A stretch of DNA of 64,000 bases from JAYRGC01 sp041908065. GTDB lineage: Bacteria > Pseudomonadota > Alphaproteobacteria > UBA9219. Each line of letters begins with the position of its first letter. Positions within the stretch are counted from its first letter, which is position 1. Below, in pieces: positions 7,299 to 16,029 of the stretch. The DNA lies in the NCBI GenBank assembly GCA_041908065.1, contig JAYRGC010000028.1, positions 8,671 to 72,670 on the forward strand, in the 5' to 3' direction. Position numbers and translations under genes: made by a program. The notes under the pieces are model-generated. The model had not been told where the DNA came from. It was given only the letters and a program-made list of their open reading frames with translations, and searched no databases.

Positions 7299-9302
7299 TC
7301 AGCAAGCCATGCATCGGATATTCGCGGCGGCCTCGGTGAAGTGCTTGCGTTCGCGATGCTCGCCTTTTTTGCCGATGTTGAAGCTGTCCACCGGACGGAA
7401 ATAGCCCATGACCCGCGTCCAAACCTGCGTCGCGTGGCCGCATTGCGGACATTGCGGCTGCTCGCCATTCAAATAGCCGTGGGTGTCGCAAACCGAGAAA
7501 ACTGGAGTGACCGTGATGTACGGCAACTGGTAGTTTTCCAGCACCGAGCGCACGAACTTGCGGCAGGAATCCGCGGAATCCAGACGCTCGTTCATGTACA
7601 TGTGCAATACCGTTCCGCCGGTGTATTTGCATTGCAGGCGGTTTTGCAGCTCCAGAGCCTCGAAGGGATCGTCCGTGTGGCCGACCGGTATCTGGCTGCT
7701 GTTGGTGTAATAGACGTTGGGGTATTCCCCCGCCTGCTTGATGTCGTGGAAACGCTTGCGGTCTTCCTTGGCGAAACGATAGGTAGCCCCCTCCGCCGGA
7801 GACGCCTCTAGGTTATAGAGGTTGCCGGTCGCTTCCTGATATTGGCGCAGACGGCCACGGATATGGTCGAGAAGGCGCAGCGTCATCGCTATCCCCTCCT
7901 CGTCCGTCAAGTCGTGCCGGCCTTCGGTGAAGTTGCTCACCATCTCGTTCATGCCGCTGACTCCGATGGTGCTGAAGTGGTTGCGGAACGAGGAAAGGTA
8001 ACGCCGCGTGTAGGGATAAAGGCCGCGATCGAACATCGAGGTGACGAAGGCGCGCTTTTTCTCCAGCGTGCCGTGCGCCAGATCCATCATGCGCTCCATC
8101 TCGGCGATCAAGCCCGCCTCGTCGCCTTTGAAGCGATAACCCAGCCGCGCCATGTTGATGGTCACGACGCCGATGGATCCGGTCATCTCGGCGGAGCCGA
8201 ACAGGCCGTTGCCGCGTTTTTGCAGCTCCCGCAAATCCAGTTGCAGACGGCAGCACATGCTGCGGACCGCCCCGGGCTTGTAGGCTTCGGGATTGGGGAC
8301 GCGCTCGCCGTTTTCGCCGCGCATATACTGGCTGCCGATGAAGTTCTGGAAGTACGAGCTTCCGACCTTCGCGGCGTTGGCAAAAATCGCGTCGGCGATG
8401 CGGCTGTTCCAGTCGAAATCCTCGGTGATGTTCACGGTGGGGATGGGGAAAGTGAACGGCTGGCCGGTGCTGTCTCCCTCGGTCATCACGTCGTAATAGG
8501 CGAGGACGATGCGCTCCATCTCCGGCACGAAGTCGCCATAGTTCATGTCTTGCAGGCTGGCGATCTCCTGCCTGCGCGCCTGCGCCAGTTTCAACAGCGC
8601 GTCAGTTTGCTTGATATGCGCGAAAAGATGCTCGCCCTTGGCCATCGGCATCTGCTGGCGCAAGTCGTCAGGCACGGTTATGTCCATCGTCACGTTGGTG
8701 AACGGCGATTGCCCCCAACGCGCCGGAACGTTCAAGTTATAGACGAACTGGCGGATCGCTTTGCGAATTTCGTTGTCGTCCAGCTGATCGCGGAAAACAT
8801 AGGGCGCGAGATAGGTGTCGAAGGAGCTGAACGCCTGCGCCCCCGCCCATTCCGATTGCAAAATACCGAGAAAGTTGGCCATCTGCCCCAACGCTTCGCG
8901 GAAATGGCGCGGCGGACGGCTGGAAACCCGCCCCGTCACGCCGTTGAAACCCTCGGCCAGCAATTGGCGCAAGCTCCATCCGGCGCAGTATCCGGCAAGG
9001 CTGTCGAGATCGTGAATGTGATAGTCGCCTTCGCGGTGGGCGCGGCCTTCCTCGGCGTCGTAAACCTCGTCCAGCCAGAAATTGGCGATAACTTTTCCGG
9101 CGATGTTGTTGACCAGTCCGGCGTGGCTGTAGCCGACGTTGGCGTTGGCGTTGATGCGCCAATCGGCCTTCGAGAGATATTCGTCCACGGTTTCAGAGCA
9201 GTTTATTCGGGTTCCGTCGAGATAGTCTTCGCTCTCTCCCTTGGCGGATTGACGGGGTTCAAAGGCGATAACCTTGGCTGAGGAAGCCGATGGATCGAGC
9301 AT
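7299..9302 (-). CDS. nrdD: Anaerobic ribonucleoside-triphosphate reductase (class III)
   Basis: 667-residue glycyl-radical enzyme that reduces ribonucleoside triphosphates to deoxynucleotides without oxygen. Typical segments include SVDSFNIGK-like C-terminal context, the radical glycine in RVMGYFRP (about G633), and a zinc site from CDTHGYL (C605, H608) and CPQC (C618, C621); the protein ends in CMAC. ATG 9302 (MLDPSASS) is chosen over the longer GTG at 9365 because GGAG lies 6 bases before it. The partner activase nrdG is not adjacent. Tandem NrdR boxes lie upstream, at 9433-9480. The gene is convergent with the exporter island. Confidence 0.95.
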   Translation of the reverse strand: MLDPSASSAKVIAFEPRQSAKGESEDYLDGTRINCSETVDEYLSKADWRINANANVGYSHAGLVNNIAGKVIANFWLDEVYDAEEGRAHREGDYHIHDLDSLAGYCAGWSLRQLLAEGFNGVTGRVSSRPPRHFREALGQMANFLGILQSEWAGAQAFSSFDTYLAPYVFRDQLDDNEIRKAIRQFVYNLNVPARWGQSPFTNVTMDITVPDDLRQQMPMAKGEHLFAHIKQTDALLKLAQARRQEIASLQDMNYGDFVPEMERIVLAYYDVMTEGDSTGQPFTFPIPTVNITEDFDWNSRIADAIFANAAKVGSSYFQNFIGSQYMRGENGERVPNPEAYKPGAVRSMCCRLQLDLRELQKRGNGLFGSAEMTGSIGVVTINMARLGYRFKGDEAGLIAEMERMMDLAHGTLEKKRAFVTSMFDRGLYPYTRRYLSSFRNHFSTIGVSGMNEMVSNFTEGRHDLTDEEGIAMTLRLLDHIRGRLRQYQEATGNLYNLEASPAEGATYRFAKEDRKRFHDIKQAGEYPNVYYTNSSQIPVGHTDDPFEALELQNRLQCKYTGGTVLHMYMNERLDSADSCRKFVRSVLENYQLPYITVTPVFSVCDTHGYLNGEQPQCPQCGHATQVWTRVMGYFRPVDSFNIGKKGEHRERKHFTEAAANIRCMAC

Positions 9303-9432
9303 GAGTGACTCCACTAGACGAAACAAGGGGGGACTTGGAAAATCAGAAAACCGGAACCGCGACACGAAGCCACAACAAGCAGCGCGCTACACCTACCCTC
9401 GTCTTTGGCAGCCTCGGCGAGGAAAAACTGAA

Positions 9433-9480
9433 ACACTACATCTTGTGGTTTGGGGCGATTTCAGACGCAATATATGCTCA
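9433..9480. promoter_or_regulatory. Tandem NrdR boxes upstream of nrdD
   Basis: Two NrdR-box-like 16-mers, acactacatcttgtgg (9433-9448) and acgcaatatatgctca (9465-9480). Both resemble the known consensus acaCwAtATaTwGtgt, and their starts are 32 bases apart, about three helical turns, as is typical for NrdR tandem sites on ribonucleotide reductase promoters. They lie about 130-180 bases before the nrdD start. The second box is weaker. Repression by ATP/dATP-loaded NrdR is inferred from the family. Confidence 0.65.
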
Positions 9481-9606
9481 CATATGAAGATTCGTGTCAA
9501 GAGCTATGCGAAAAAATCCTGTTGATAAAATCGGCGCGATGCCGCAACGCATCGGCTAATTATCGGGATTAATGCGTATTTTTGGCGTCGCCAAAATCGC
9601 TGCGAT

Positions 9607-10278
9607 TTATCTCAAGTCCCAAGCGGAGACGCGAGGTATTGACGCAGGATCGTTCCGTCTAACCTCAGGCAAGCGGTCGATGATCGCGGATATTTCATTG
9701 CGCGATTTTGCTGGCAACGCCCCCAACCAATCTTTGATCACCGTCAAGACAGTTTCCGTTTGAGGTTTAGGGTATTCACCGTCAAAAAATTCTTTCCCAA
9801 GGAAATGCTCTACCCTCTCCGCCAGTGGCGGCAGTTTTTCTCCGGTTTCCCGCCGCATTGCCGCTTCTATGTCCACCGAGACTTCTCTTGAAATTGCGTA
9901 TAAAAATTCCCCGAATCTGTGTGCGTCGACCAATCTATTGTGCTGATCATCGGCGTCTTGATTCGGCCAAGGATGCCCTTCGACCTCAGAGATCCTCGCT
10001 CCCAAATAAAGCGACACGGCCTCTCTGTACAATTTCTTGGAGCTGCTCGTCGCTGTCAGCACTTCAATCGCATTGGGAAAAGTGTGGGATTTTTTATGAT
10101 GCCCTCGCTTCATGATTCCCTTGTCGTCGATGGCATCGACCGACAACAGCCCCATGGCAAGGTCCTCCAAAGAAGACATCATGTCTTCGGCAGCCCCCTT
10201 AATCAGGAAGTTTGAATATTCCGCCACATCGTTCCATCCGGAGTTTTTTAATTTTCCTATTCTCTTAAAAACGCTCAC
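9607..10278 (-). CDS. Conserved-looking protein of unknown function
   Basis: 223 residues from GTG 10278, which is preceded by AGGGGGA at good spacing; an ATG at 10326 in the same frame lacks this site. The protein is soluble, charged and mostly helical. I recognise no domain. The stretch around YREAVSLYLGARISEVEG, then the histidine-rich DQHNRLVDAHRFGEFLYAISRE and a C-terminal DWLGALPAKSRNEI segment, could form a helical bundle. It is divergent from acs and stands alone between nrdD and acs. Confidence 0.6.
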   Translation of the reverse strand: MSVFKRIGKLKNSGWNDVAEYSNFLIKGAAEDMMSSLEDLAMGLLSVDAIDDKGIMKRGHHKKSHTFPNAIEVLTATSSSKKLYREAVSLYLGARISEVEGHPWPNQDADDQHNRLVDAHRFGEFLYAISREVSVDIEAAMRRETGEKLPPLAERVEHFLGKEFFDGEYPKPQTETVLTVIKDWLGALPAKSRNEISAIIDRLPEVRRNDPASIPRVSAWDLR

Positions 10279-10461
10279 TTTATTCCCCCTAAACTTTGAA
10301 AACACCGCCGATGGTATAGCACGCATTGCCGGAAAAATGAATTATTTTCACCTTATTATTACAGCCATAGACAGCGCATCATGACTATGGCGAATCGTTG
10401 CGCTTTCGGCGACTATTGACGTTATCGAGCCGAGATTAACCATCCCCAAGGAGCGTTAACC

Positions 10462-12384
10462 ATGCCGATTATTCCGGTTCCAGAAAATCTTTCCGCCGAC
10501 GCATGGATCGATGCCGGACGATATGCCGCGCTTTATCAGAAATCGCTGTCGGATCCCGACGCTTTTTGGGGAGAGCAAGGCAAACGGCTGGATTGGATAA
10601 CGCCCTATACCAAGGTCAAAAACGCCTCCTTCGCGGGCGACGTTTCCATAAAATGGTACGAGGACGGGCGGCTTAACGCCTCGGCCAACTGCATCGACCG
10701 CCACCTGCCCGCCCGCGCTTCGCAAACCGCCATCATCTGGGAGGGGGACAGTCCGTCCGAATCCCGCCATATCAGCTATGCCGAATTGCATTCCGAGACT
10801 TGCCGCTTGGCCAATGTATTGAAATCGCGGGGCGTAAAAAAGGGCGATCGCGTCACCATATATATGCCGATGGTTCCCGAAGCCGCGTTCGCCATGCTGG
10901 CTTGCGCCCGCATCGGCGCGCCGCATTCGGTGGTGTTCGGGGGATTCTCCTCGGACAGCCTTAAGGACAGAATCCTCGACTGCGATTCCAAGGTGGTGAT
11001 CACGGCGGACGAAGGGATTCGCGCAGGACGGAAGATTCCGCTGAAGGCCAATACCGATGCCGCCCTGAAATCCTGCCCCTCCGTCGACACGGTGATAGTG
11101 GTTCGCCGCACCGGAGGACGGGTGGGATGGAACGAAGGGCGCGATCTTTGGTATCACGAAGCATGTTCGGCGGCGGCGGCGGATTGCCCTCCGGAGGCCA
11201 TGGGGGCGGAGGATCCGCTGTTCATCCTCTATACCTCCGGCTCGACCGGAAAGCCCAAGGGGCTGATGCACACCACCGGCGGATATATGGTGTTCGCCTC
11301 TCTCACCCATCAATGGGTTTTCGACTACCACGAAGGGGAAGTGTACTGGTGCACGGCTGACGTGGGTTGGATAACGGGACACAGCTATATCGTTTACGGC
11401 CCGCTGGCCAACGGAGCCACAACGCTGATGTTCGAAGGCACGCCCAACTATCCCGACAGCTCGCGTTTCTGGCAGGTGGTGGATCGCCATAAGGTGAATA
11501 TTTTCTATACCGCCCCCACAGCCATACGCGCCCTGATGCGCGAAGGCGAGATGCCGGTGCGTTGCACTAGCCGCAAAAGCCTGCGTTTGTTGGGTTCGGT
11601 GGGCGAGCCGATAAACCCCGAGGCGTGGCTGTGGTACCACAGGGTGGTAGGAGAAGAACGCTGTCCCGTCATCGATACTTGGTGGCAAACCGAAACCGGA
11701 GGCCACATGATAACCCCTTTGCCAGGGGCTATCGGATTAAAGCCGGGTTCGGCCACCTTCCCCTTTTTCGGCGTGCAACCAATAGTGGTGGACAACGACG
11801 GCAACCGCTTGGAAGGCGAATGCGAGGGTAACCTCTGCATCGCCGAAAGCTGGCCCGGGCAGGCGCGGACAATCTATGGCGACCATGAGCGTTTCGTTCA
11901 AACCTATTTCTCGATGTACGCGGGCAAATACTTCACCGGAGACGGATGCCGCCGCGACGCCGACGGATATTACTGGATAACCGGAAGGGTGGACGACGTG
12001 ATCAACGTGGCCGGACACCGTTTCAGCACCGCCGAGATCGAAAGCGCGTTGGTGGCGCATCAGGCGGTGGCCGAAGCCGCAGTGGTGGGCTATCCCCACG
12101 ACATCAAGGGTCAAGGCATATACGCCTATGTGACGCTGACGGCGGACGCCAAGCCGTCGGAGGAGCTGCGAAAGGAGCTGGTAAGCTGGGTGCGCCAAGC
12201 CATCGGGGCTATCGCCACGCCGGACGCGATCCAATGGGCTCCCGGGCTGCCCAAAACCCGCTCCGGCAAGATTATGCGCCGCATCTTGCGTAAAATCGCC
12301 GCGCACGAGGTGGAAAATCTGGGGGACACTTCCACGCTCGCCGATCCGGCGGTGGTCGAGGAGTTGATAAGAAATCGGGCATGA
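10462..12384 (+). CDS. acs: Acetyl-CoA synthetase (AMP-forming)
   Basis: 640 residues, the normal length. The enzyme activates acetate with ATP to acetyl-AMP and transfers it to CoA. The AMP-binding P-loop YTSGSTGKPKGLMHTTGGY, the motif WWQTETGG, and the C-terminal catalytic lysine in RSGKIMRRILRK (about K603, the usual acetylation site) are all present. The start ATG follows AAGGAG at 10449. It is monocistronic here, ahead of a tRNA gene. Confidence 0.96.
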   Translation: MPIIPVPENLSADAWIDAGRYAALYQKSLSDPDAFWGEQGKRLDWITPYTKVKNASFAGDVSIKWYEDGRLNASANCIDRHLPARASQTAIIWEGDSPSESRHISYAELHSETCRLANVLKSRGVKKGDRVTIYMPMVPEAAFAMLACARIGAPHSVVFGGFSSDSLKDRILDCDSKVVITADEGIRAGRKIPLKANTDAALKSCPSVDTVIVVRRTGGRVGWNEGRDLWYHEACSAAAADCPPEAMGAEDPLFILYTSGSTGKPKGLMHTTGGYMVFASLTHQWVFDYHEGEVYWCTADVGWITGHSYIVYGPLANGATTLMFEGTPNYPDSSRFWQVVDRHKVNIFYTAPTAIRALMREGEMPVRCTSRKSLRLLGSVGEPINPEAWLWYHRVVGEERCPVIDTWWQTETGGHMITPLPGAIGLKPGSATFPFFGVQPIVVDNDGNRLEGECEGNLCIAESWPGQARTIYGDHERFVQTYFSMYAGKYFTGDGCRRDADGYYWITGRVDDVINVAGHRFSTAEIESALVAHQAVAEAAVVGYPHDIKGQGIYAYVTLTADAKPSEELRKELVSWVRQAIGAIATPDAIQWAPGLPKTRSGKIMRRILRKIAAHEVENLGDTSTLADPAVVEELIRNRA

Positions 12385-12458
12385 ATCAGACTCCACAACG
12401 GCTTTGCAATATGTTAGGACGCTGCGGCGGCCAAATCGCCGCTTTGCGGAAATCCGCT

Positions 12459-12532
12459 TGGGGGATCGTCTAGCGGTAGGACAACAGATTCTGACTCTGT
12501 TTACCGTGGTTCGAATCCACGTCCCCCAGCCA
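12459..12532 (+). tRNA. tRNA-Gln (anticodon CTG)
   Basis: A 74-base cloverleaf with encoded CCA. Acceptor arms are TGGGGGA (12459-12465) and TCCCCCA (12522-12528), discriminator G, CCA at 12530-12532. The anticodon arm is ACAGA/TCTGT around the loop TTCTGAC, giving CTG. The T arm holds GTTCGAATC. It starts about 75 bases after acs. Confidence 0.96.
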
Positions 12533-12574
12533 ATATCTTTTACCTTTCTGGTTCGATTGCCGTTCGATTCTTGC

Positions 12575-12595
12575 GCCGATAATCCGATTATCGGC
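12575..12595. terminator. Hairpin after tRNA-Gln
   Basis: Perfect 9-bp stem GCCGATAAT/ATTATCGGC with a 3-base loop, 42 bases after the tRNA. There is no clear T-run, so it may be a weak terminator or a regulatory structure in the leader of the next gene, whose start is 19 bases downstream. Confidence 0.4.
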
Positions 12596-12613
12596 TTGGA
12601 AATGGGGGAAAAA

Positions 12614-13633
12614 ATGTCGATCCTTGTCGATTGGTGGTTCGGGATAAACCGCAAGATATTGCAGTCGCTTCCTCAGGATAGGACGACGCAGGATCTGGCG
12701 ACTCAGCTTATGATCGGGGCCAGAGGCGTGAAGGACGAATTCAAAGGCCACGCCAGAATGGTTCTTTTCCGCCGCGACGGCCATCGCTTTTTGGCCAATG
12801 TCGCGAAAATATGGGCGATATTCACAAGATCCGCCTACAAGGCCTCGGCGGCGGCGTACACCGTGTTCCGCGAATACGAAAGATTGAAGGCTTTTCCGAC
12901 TTGCCACGAAGAAGGCCAACGCCCGCGCTGGGCGGTGAACACCTGCGTGGATTCCAGGGTGCGCGCTATCGACAGGATGGCTCTGGTTTCCGGCGATGGG
13001 CTTATCAAAAAAGACGTGGGGGCCACCCTGCACAGCGCAGGTCGCGATCAACGTCAATTGTCGGAAGAAGCCAAAAGATGGCTGGCTCTTTCTTCCCAAA
13101 AAGGCAAAAGCGTCGACGCCATAATCCTCAGCAGCCACGGGGACTGCGGATATATACGGAAAGTCAGCGGCGAAGGGGCGAATTCCTCTCCCGACGATCC
13201 GGCGGCGCGATTGCTTGACGGAATTTCGACTGCGGATTCTTTCCTATTGGACAAGATCAGGGAAAAAGGAGTCGATTTTTATAGAAACAAGATACGCAGG
13301 ACGCCCAAAGCCGACGATACCGAGCTGTCCAGACTTCAGGACGCTTTGGAAATAGCCGGATTGCTTCATGGATGCGACTTGGTTCTGAGTTATCTGCGGG
13401 ACGAATTGAAGGCCGACATTCCCGTCTATTGCGTCCACTTCGGCGTAAGCGGAGGAAATCCCCATCTGTTCCTGCCGAAACGCCCGTTCGTCGCCAACGA
13501 CGAAGATGAAACGGCGATAAGGCTCACCAACTATTCGCGCAGGCTTCACGATAGGGATCACGGCATCGTCAACCTGCATCGCCCCCCTTGTTGCGAACAT
13601 CATCAGTCCGAGGAAAACCGAAAGGCCGGATGA
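12614..13633 (+). CDS. Beta-carbonic-anhydrase-like protein
   Basis: 339 residues from ATG 12614, preceded by a GGGGGA site. The zinc-site signature of beta-carbonic anhydrases is visible: CVDSR (Cys111, Asp113, Arg115), then GDGLIKKDVGA in the place of the usual GDxFVxRNAG strand, and SHGDCGY with His175 and Cys178. The Cys-to-His spacing (64) is a little longer than the usual value near 56, and about 80-100 extra residues flank each side, including a helical N-terminus (LATQLMIGARGVKDEF) and a Cys/His-rich tail (PPCCEHHQ). It may hydrate CO2 or be a catalytically altered relative. It stands alone after tRNA-Gln. Confidence 0.65.
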   Translation: MSILVDWWFGINRKILQSLPQDRTTQDLATQLMIGARGVKDEFKGHARMVLFRRDGHRFLANVAKIWAIFTRSAYKASAAAYTVFREYERLKAFPTCHEEGQRPRWAVNTCVDSRVRAIDRMALVSGDGLIKKDVGATLHSAGRDQRQLSEEAKRWLALSSQKGKSVDAIILSSHGDCGYIRKVSGEGANSSPDDPAARLLDGISTADSFLLDKIREKGVDFYRNKIRRTPKADDTELSRLQDALEIAGLLHGCDLVLSYLRDELKADIPVYCVHFGVSGGNPHLFLPKRPFVANDEDETAIRLTNYSRRLHDRDHGIVNLHRPPCCEHHQSEENRKAG

Positions 13634-13702
13634 CCATTCAGGCTCTTTGGATGATTTGACCGCCAATAGAATCAGCAACCACCGTCATCATCGAAGTTAC
13701 AC

Positions 13703-13764
13703 CCAAAGGCAGTTCGTCATTGCGAGCCGCCAAGGGGCGGCTCGCAATGACGAACTGCCTTTGG
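13703..13764. repeat. Perfect 29-bp palindrome (intergenic repeat)
   Basis: Two perfectly complementary 29-base arms (13703-13731 and 13736-13764) with a 4-base loop AAGG. The arms contain the sequence GTCATTGCGAG, a theme of dispersed palindromic repeats in many Alphaproteobacteria. It lies between the ends of the convergent carbonic-anhydrase-like and SDR genes and could also stop transcription from both sides. Confidence 0.8.
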
Positions 13765-13808
13765 CCGCGCCACCCGTTTGGCATAAGAGCCATATTTATC
13801 TTCACCAG

Positions 13809-14597
13809 TCACGCCCCGCCCTTTCGGGGGACGCGGGACAGCATCGGCTCGGACAGCCATTGCGGAAGCAGCGACAACCCCATGACGGCGGCGTACATCG
13901 GCCAAGGGAAGGCTATGCGGGCGCGGCGGCCTTCCAAACCTTTGCGGATTATCGCGGCGGCCTTTTCGACTGGCATCAAAAACGGCATATGAAAACGGTT
14001 AACGTCCGTCATAGGGGTGCGGATGAATCCGGGGCAGATGACGCTTACCGCCACACCTTCCGGAGCCAACAACTGCCGCAGACCTTCGCCATATACCCGA
14101 ACGGCGGCTTTGCTGGCGCAATAGGCGGGGGATCCGGCAAAGCCGTGGAATCCAGCCAAAGAACTCATGATCGCGATCTGGCCGCGCTGCCTGCTCGTCA
14201 TCAACGGAATCGCCGGATCGACGGCGTTTAAAACTCCGTCCACGTTGACGGCCATTATGTTTCTTATTTGCTCTTCGCTTTCGCGTCCGCCTCCGGTTCC
14301 CGCCGAGATTCCGGCGTTGGCGATGACCAGATCCAACGGGGCAGCGGCGTCGCGTTCGCCCAGCCATTCCTTCATATCCGAAGCATCCCGCACGTCGCCG
14401 GACTTGACCGACACTCCGGCTGCTCCGCGTCTCGCCGCCTTCTCCGCCACCTCGGCGAGGCGAACGGCGTCGCGGCCATGCAGCGACAACCTCGCGCCCT
14501 CGGCGGCATAAACTTCGGCCAACGCCGCGCCGATGCCGCTGGAGGCTCCCGTTATCAGAACGTGACGCACGGGAGCCGCCGCCGCTCCGGCGTTCAT
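13809..14597 (-). CDS. SDR family NAD(P)-dependent oxidoreductase
   Basis: 262 residues from ATG 14597, which overlaps the gap stop in an ATGA, so the two genes are translationally coupled. Classical short-chain dehydrogenase features: cofactor loop TGASSGIG (16-23), NAG at 94-96, catalytic Ser146, Tyr159 and Lys163 in YCASK, and PGFIRTPM after it. The C-terminal hydrophobic stretch PMYAAVMGLSLLPQWL suggests membrane association, as in some lipid-active SDRs. Substrate unknown. Confidence 0.9.
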   Translation of the reverse strand: MNAGAAAAPVRHVLITGASSGIGAALAEVYAAEGARLSLHGRDAVRLAEVAEKAARRGAAGVSVKSGDVRDASDMKEWLGERDAAAPLDLVIANAGISAGTGGGRESEEQIRNIMAVNVDGVLNAVDPAIPLMTSRQRGQIAIMSSLAGFHGFAGSPAYCASKAAVRVYGEGLRQLLAPEGVAVSVICPGFIRTPMTDVNRFHMPFLMPVEKAAAIIRKGLEGRRARIAFPWPMYAAVMGLSLLPQWLSEPMLSRVPRKGGA

Positions 14598-15604
14598 TTT
14601 GCCGCCATCATCGCCACCGCCGTGTCGTGCATGCGGTTGGAAAATCCCCATTCGTTGTCGTACCAAGTCAGGATGCGGACGAACGTGCCGCCGATGACCT
14701 TGGTTTCGTTCAACGCGAAGATGGAGGAACGCTTGTCGTGGTTGAAATCGGTCGAAACCAACGCTTCGTCATAAGCCCCCAGCACGCCCTTCAACGAACC
14801 GGCGGCCGCCGCCATGCTGATGGCTTGGTTTATCTCCTCCGCCGAAGTCGGGCGTTTGGCGACGAACTTGAAATCCACCACCGAGACGTTGGGGGTGGGA
14901 ACGCGCATCGCCGTGCCGTCCAGCTTGCCCTTCAAGGCCGGCAACACCTTGCCCACGGCCTTGGCCGCTCCGGTCGAGGTGGGGATCATGTTGATGGCCG
15001 AAGCGCGGGCGCGGTGCAAATCCTTGTGCGCCGTGTCGACCACGCGCTGGTCGCCGGTATAGGAATGGATGGTCGTCATAAAACCGTGTTCGATGCCGAC
15101 GGCGTTATTCAGCACGAACGCGACCGGGGCCAAACAATTGGTGGTGCATGAAGCGTTGGAAACGATTTTATGCTCGGCTTTCAGTTCCTGATGGTTCACG
15201 CCGTAGACGACAGTGATGTCCTCGTCGGTGGCGGGGGCTGAGATGAGAACCTTCTTGGCTCCGGCAACCAGATGTTTTTCGGCGTCGGCGCGGGCGGTGA
15301 ATCGCCCCGAGCATTCGAAAGCCACGTCTACGCCCAAATCGCTCCACCCCAGCTTGGCCGGATCGCTGACTTGCAGAACCTTGACCCGATGGCCGTCGAT
15401 AATCATGTCGTTTCCGGCCAAGTCAACCTGCCCGCCGAAACGGCCATGCACGGAATCGTATTTCAAAAGGTGGGCGTTGGTGGGAGTGTCGGTCAAATCG
15501 TTGATGGCGACGATCTCCACGTCCTTGCGTCCGGATTCGAACAATGCCCGCAAAACCAGCCGCCCGATGCGACCGAAACCGTTGATGCCAACCCGCACAG
15601 TCAT
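14594..15604 (-). CDS. gap: Glyceraldehyde-3-phosphate dehydrogenase, type I
   Basis: 336 residues, full length. Converts glyceraldehyde 3-phosphate, NAD+ and phosphate to 1,3-bisphosphoglycerate. The Rossmann start VGINGFGRIGRLVLRAL, the catalytic cysteine in SNASCTTNCLAP (Cys153) and the C-terminal WYDNEWGFSNRM are all canonical. The ATG at 15604 has GGAG upstream. The usual partner pgk is not here; instead the SDR gene follows with a 4-base overlap. Confidence 0.97.
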   Translation of the reverse strand: MTVRVGINGFGRIGRLVLRALFESGRKDVEIVAINDLTDTPTNAHLLKYDSVHGRFGGQVDLAGNDMIIDGHRVKVLQVSDPAKLGWSDLGVDVAFECSGRFTARADAEKHLVAGAKKVLISAPATDEDITVVYGVNHQELKAEHKIVSNASCTTNCLAPVAFVLNNAVGIEHGFMTTIHSYTGDQRVVDTAHKDLHRARASAINMIPTSTGAAKAVGKVLPALKGKLDGTAMRVPTPNVSVVDFKFVAKRPTSAEEINQAISMAAAAGSLKGVLGAYDEALVSTDFNHDKRSSIFALNETKVIGGTFVRILTWYDNEWGFSNRMHDTAVAMMAAK

Positions 15605-15796
15605 GGCTTGCTCCGTTGTTTTTGGGTTATCCCGTTTTATGCCTAAACACCCGTAGGCTAATTGGCGGCGATTTTATGCGGCATTTAGCCTCGTGTATAC
15701 GGCAAGTTTGCGCCCGCAAAATCATTTTGCCGCGAATTGTTTTTCCCTCTTGTGTTTTTACGCGTTTTCGGCGAAATTGCGCCTCCTCGGACGTGT

Positions 15797-15872
15797 GGGG
15801 CCATAGCTCAGCTGGGAGAGCGCGACAATGGCATTGTCGAGGTCAGGGGTTCGATCCCCCTTGGCTCCACCA
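15797..15872 (+). tRNA. tRNA-Ala (anticodon GGC)
   Basis: A 76-base cloverleaf with encoded CCA: acceptor GGGGCCA/TGGCTCC, D arm with AGCTCAGCTGGGAGAGC, anticodon arm CGACA-ATGGCAT-TGTCG giving GGC, T arm GGGGTTCGATCCCC. Its 3' half, from within the anticodon loop to one base past CCA, is repeated exactly at 15951-15994, so it appears to be an integration target. The gene stays intact. Confidence 0.97.
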
Positions 15873-15950
15873 TCGAATTTCCGGTTTTTCTCATCCACTG
15901 TTCCGCAATGCCATTGTCGTTTAATGGTTCATGCGCCAAAGGCGCATTGG

Positions 15951-15994
15951 GGCATTGTCGAGGTCAGGGGTTCGATCCCCCTTGGCTCCACCAT
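15951..15994 (+). repeat. 44-bp direct duplicate of tRNA-Ala 3' half (att-like site)
   Basis: Identical over 44 bases to 15830-15873: from the anticodon loop of tRNA-Ala through the CCA and one further base. The two copies are 121 bases apart. Between them lies a 7-bp hairpin (atgcgcc/ggcgcat, 15931-15947) and a partial echo of the anticodon arm near 15906-15919. Such 3'-half duplications are the usual mark of an integrase crossover at a tRNA gene. The short distance suggests either a residual att site left by an excised element or the left end of the prophage. Confidence 0.75.
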
Positions 15995-16003
15995 TTCTTT
16001 AAC

Positions 16004-16029
16004 AACCCACGTCAGCCCGTGGGTTTTTC
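16004..16029 (+). terminator. Rho-independent terminator after the tRNA-Ala region
   Basis: Stem AACCCACG (16004-16011) with CGTGGGTT (16018-16025), 6-base loop, followed by a run of T. It lies directly after the duplicated tRNA 3' half. Confidence 0.75.

Noticed and set aside
7842..9281. A 479-codon open frame on the plus strand opposite nrdD
   Set aside because: Antisense shadow of a GC-rich gene; no recognisable protein, while nrdD on the other strand has all family motifs.
9524..9536. FNR-like half site TTGAT near the nrdD promoter
   Set aside because: The second half does not match ATCAA at the required spacing.
10456..11706. A 416-codon open frame on the minus strand opposite acs
   Set aside because: Antisense shadow; its sequence has no family resemblance and acs is certain.
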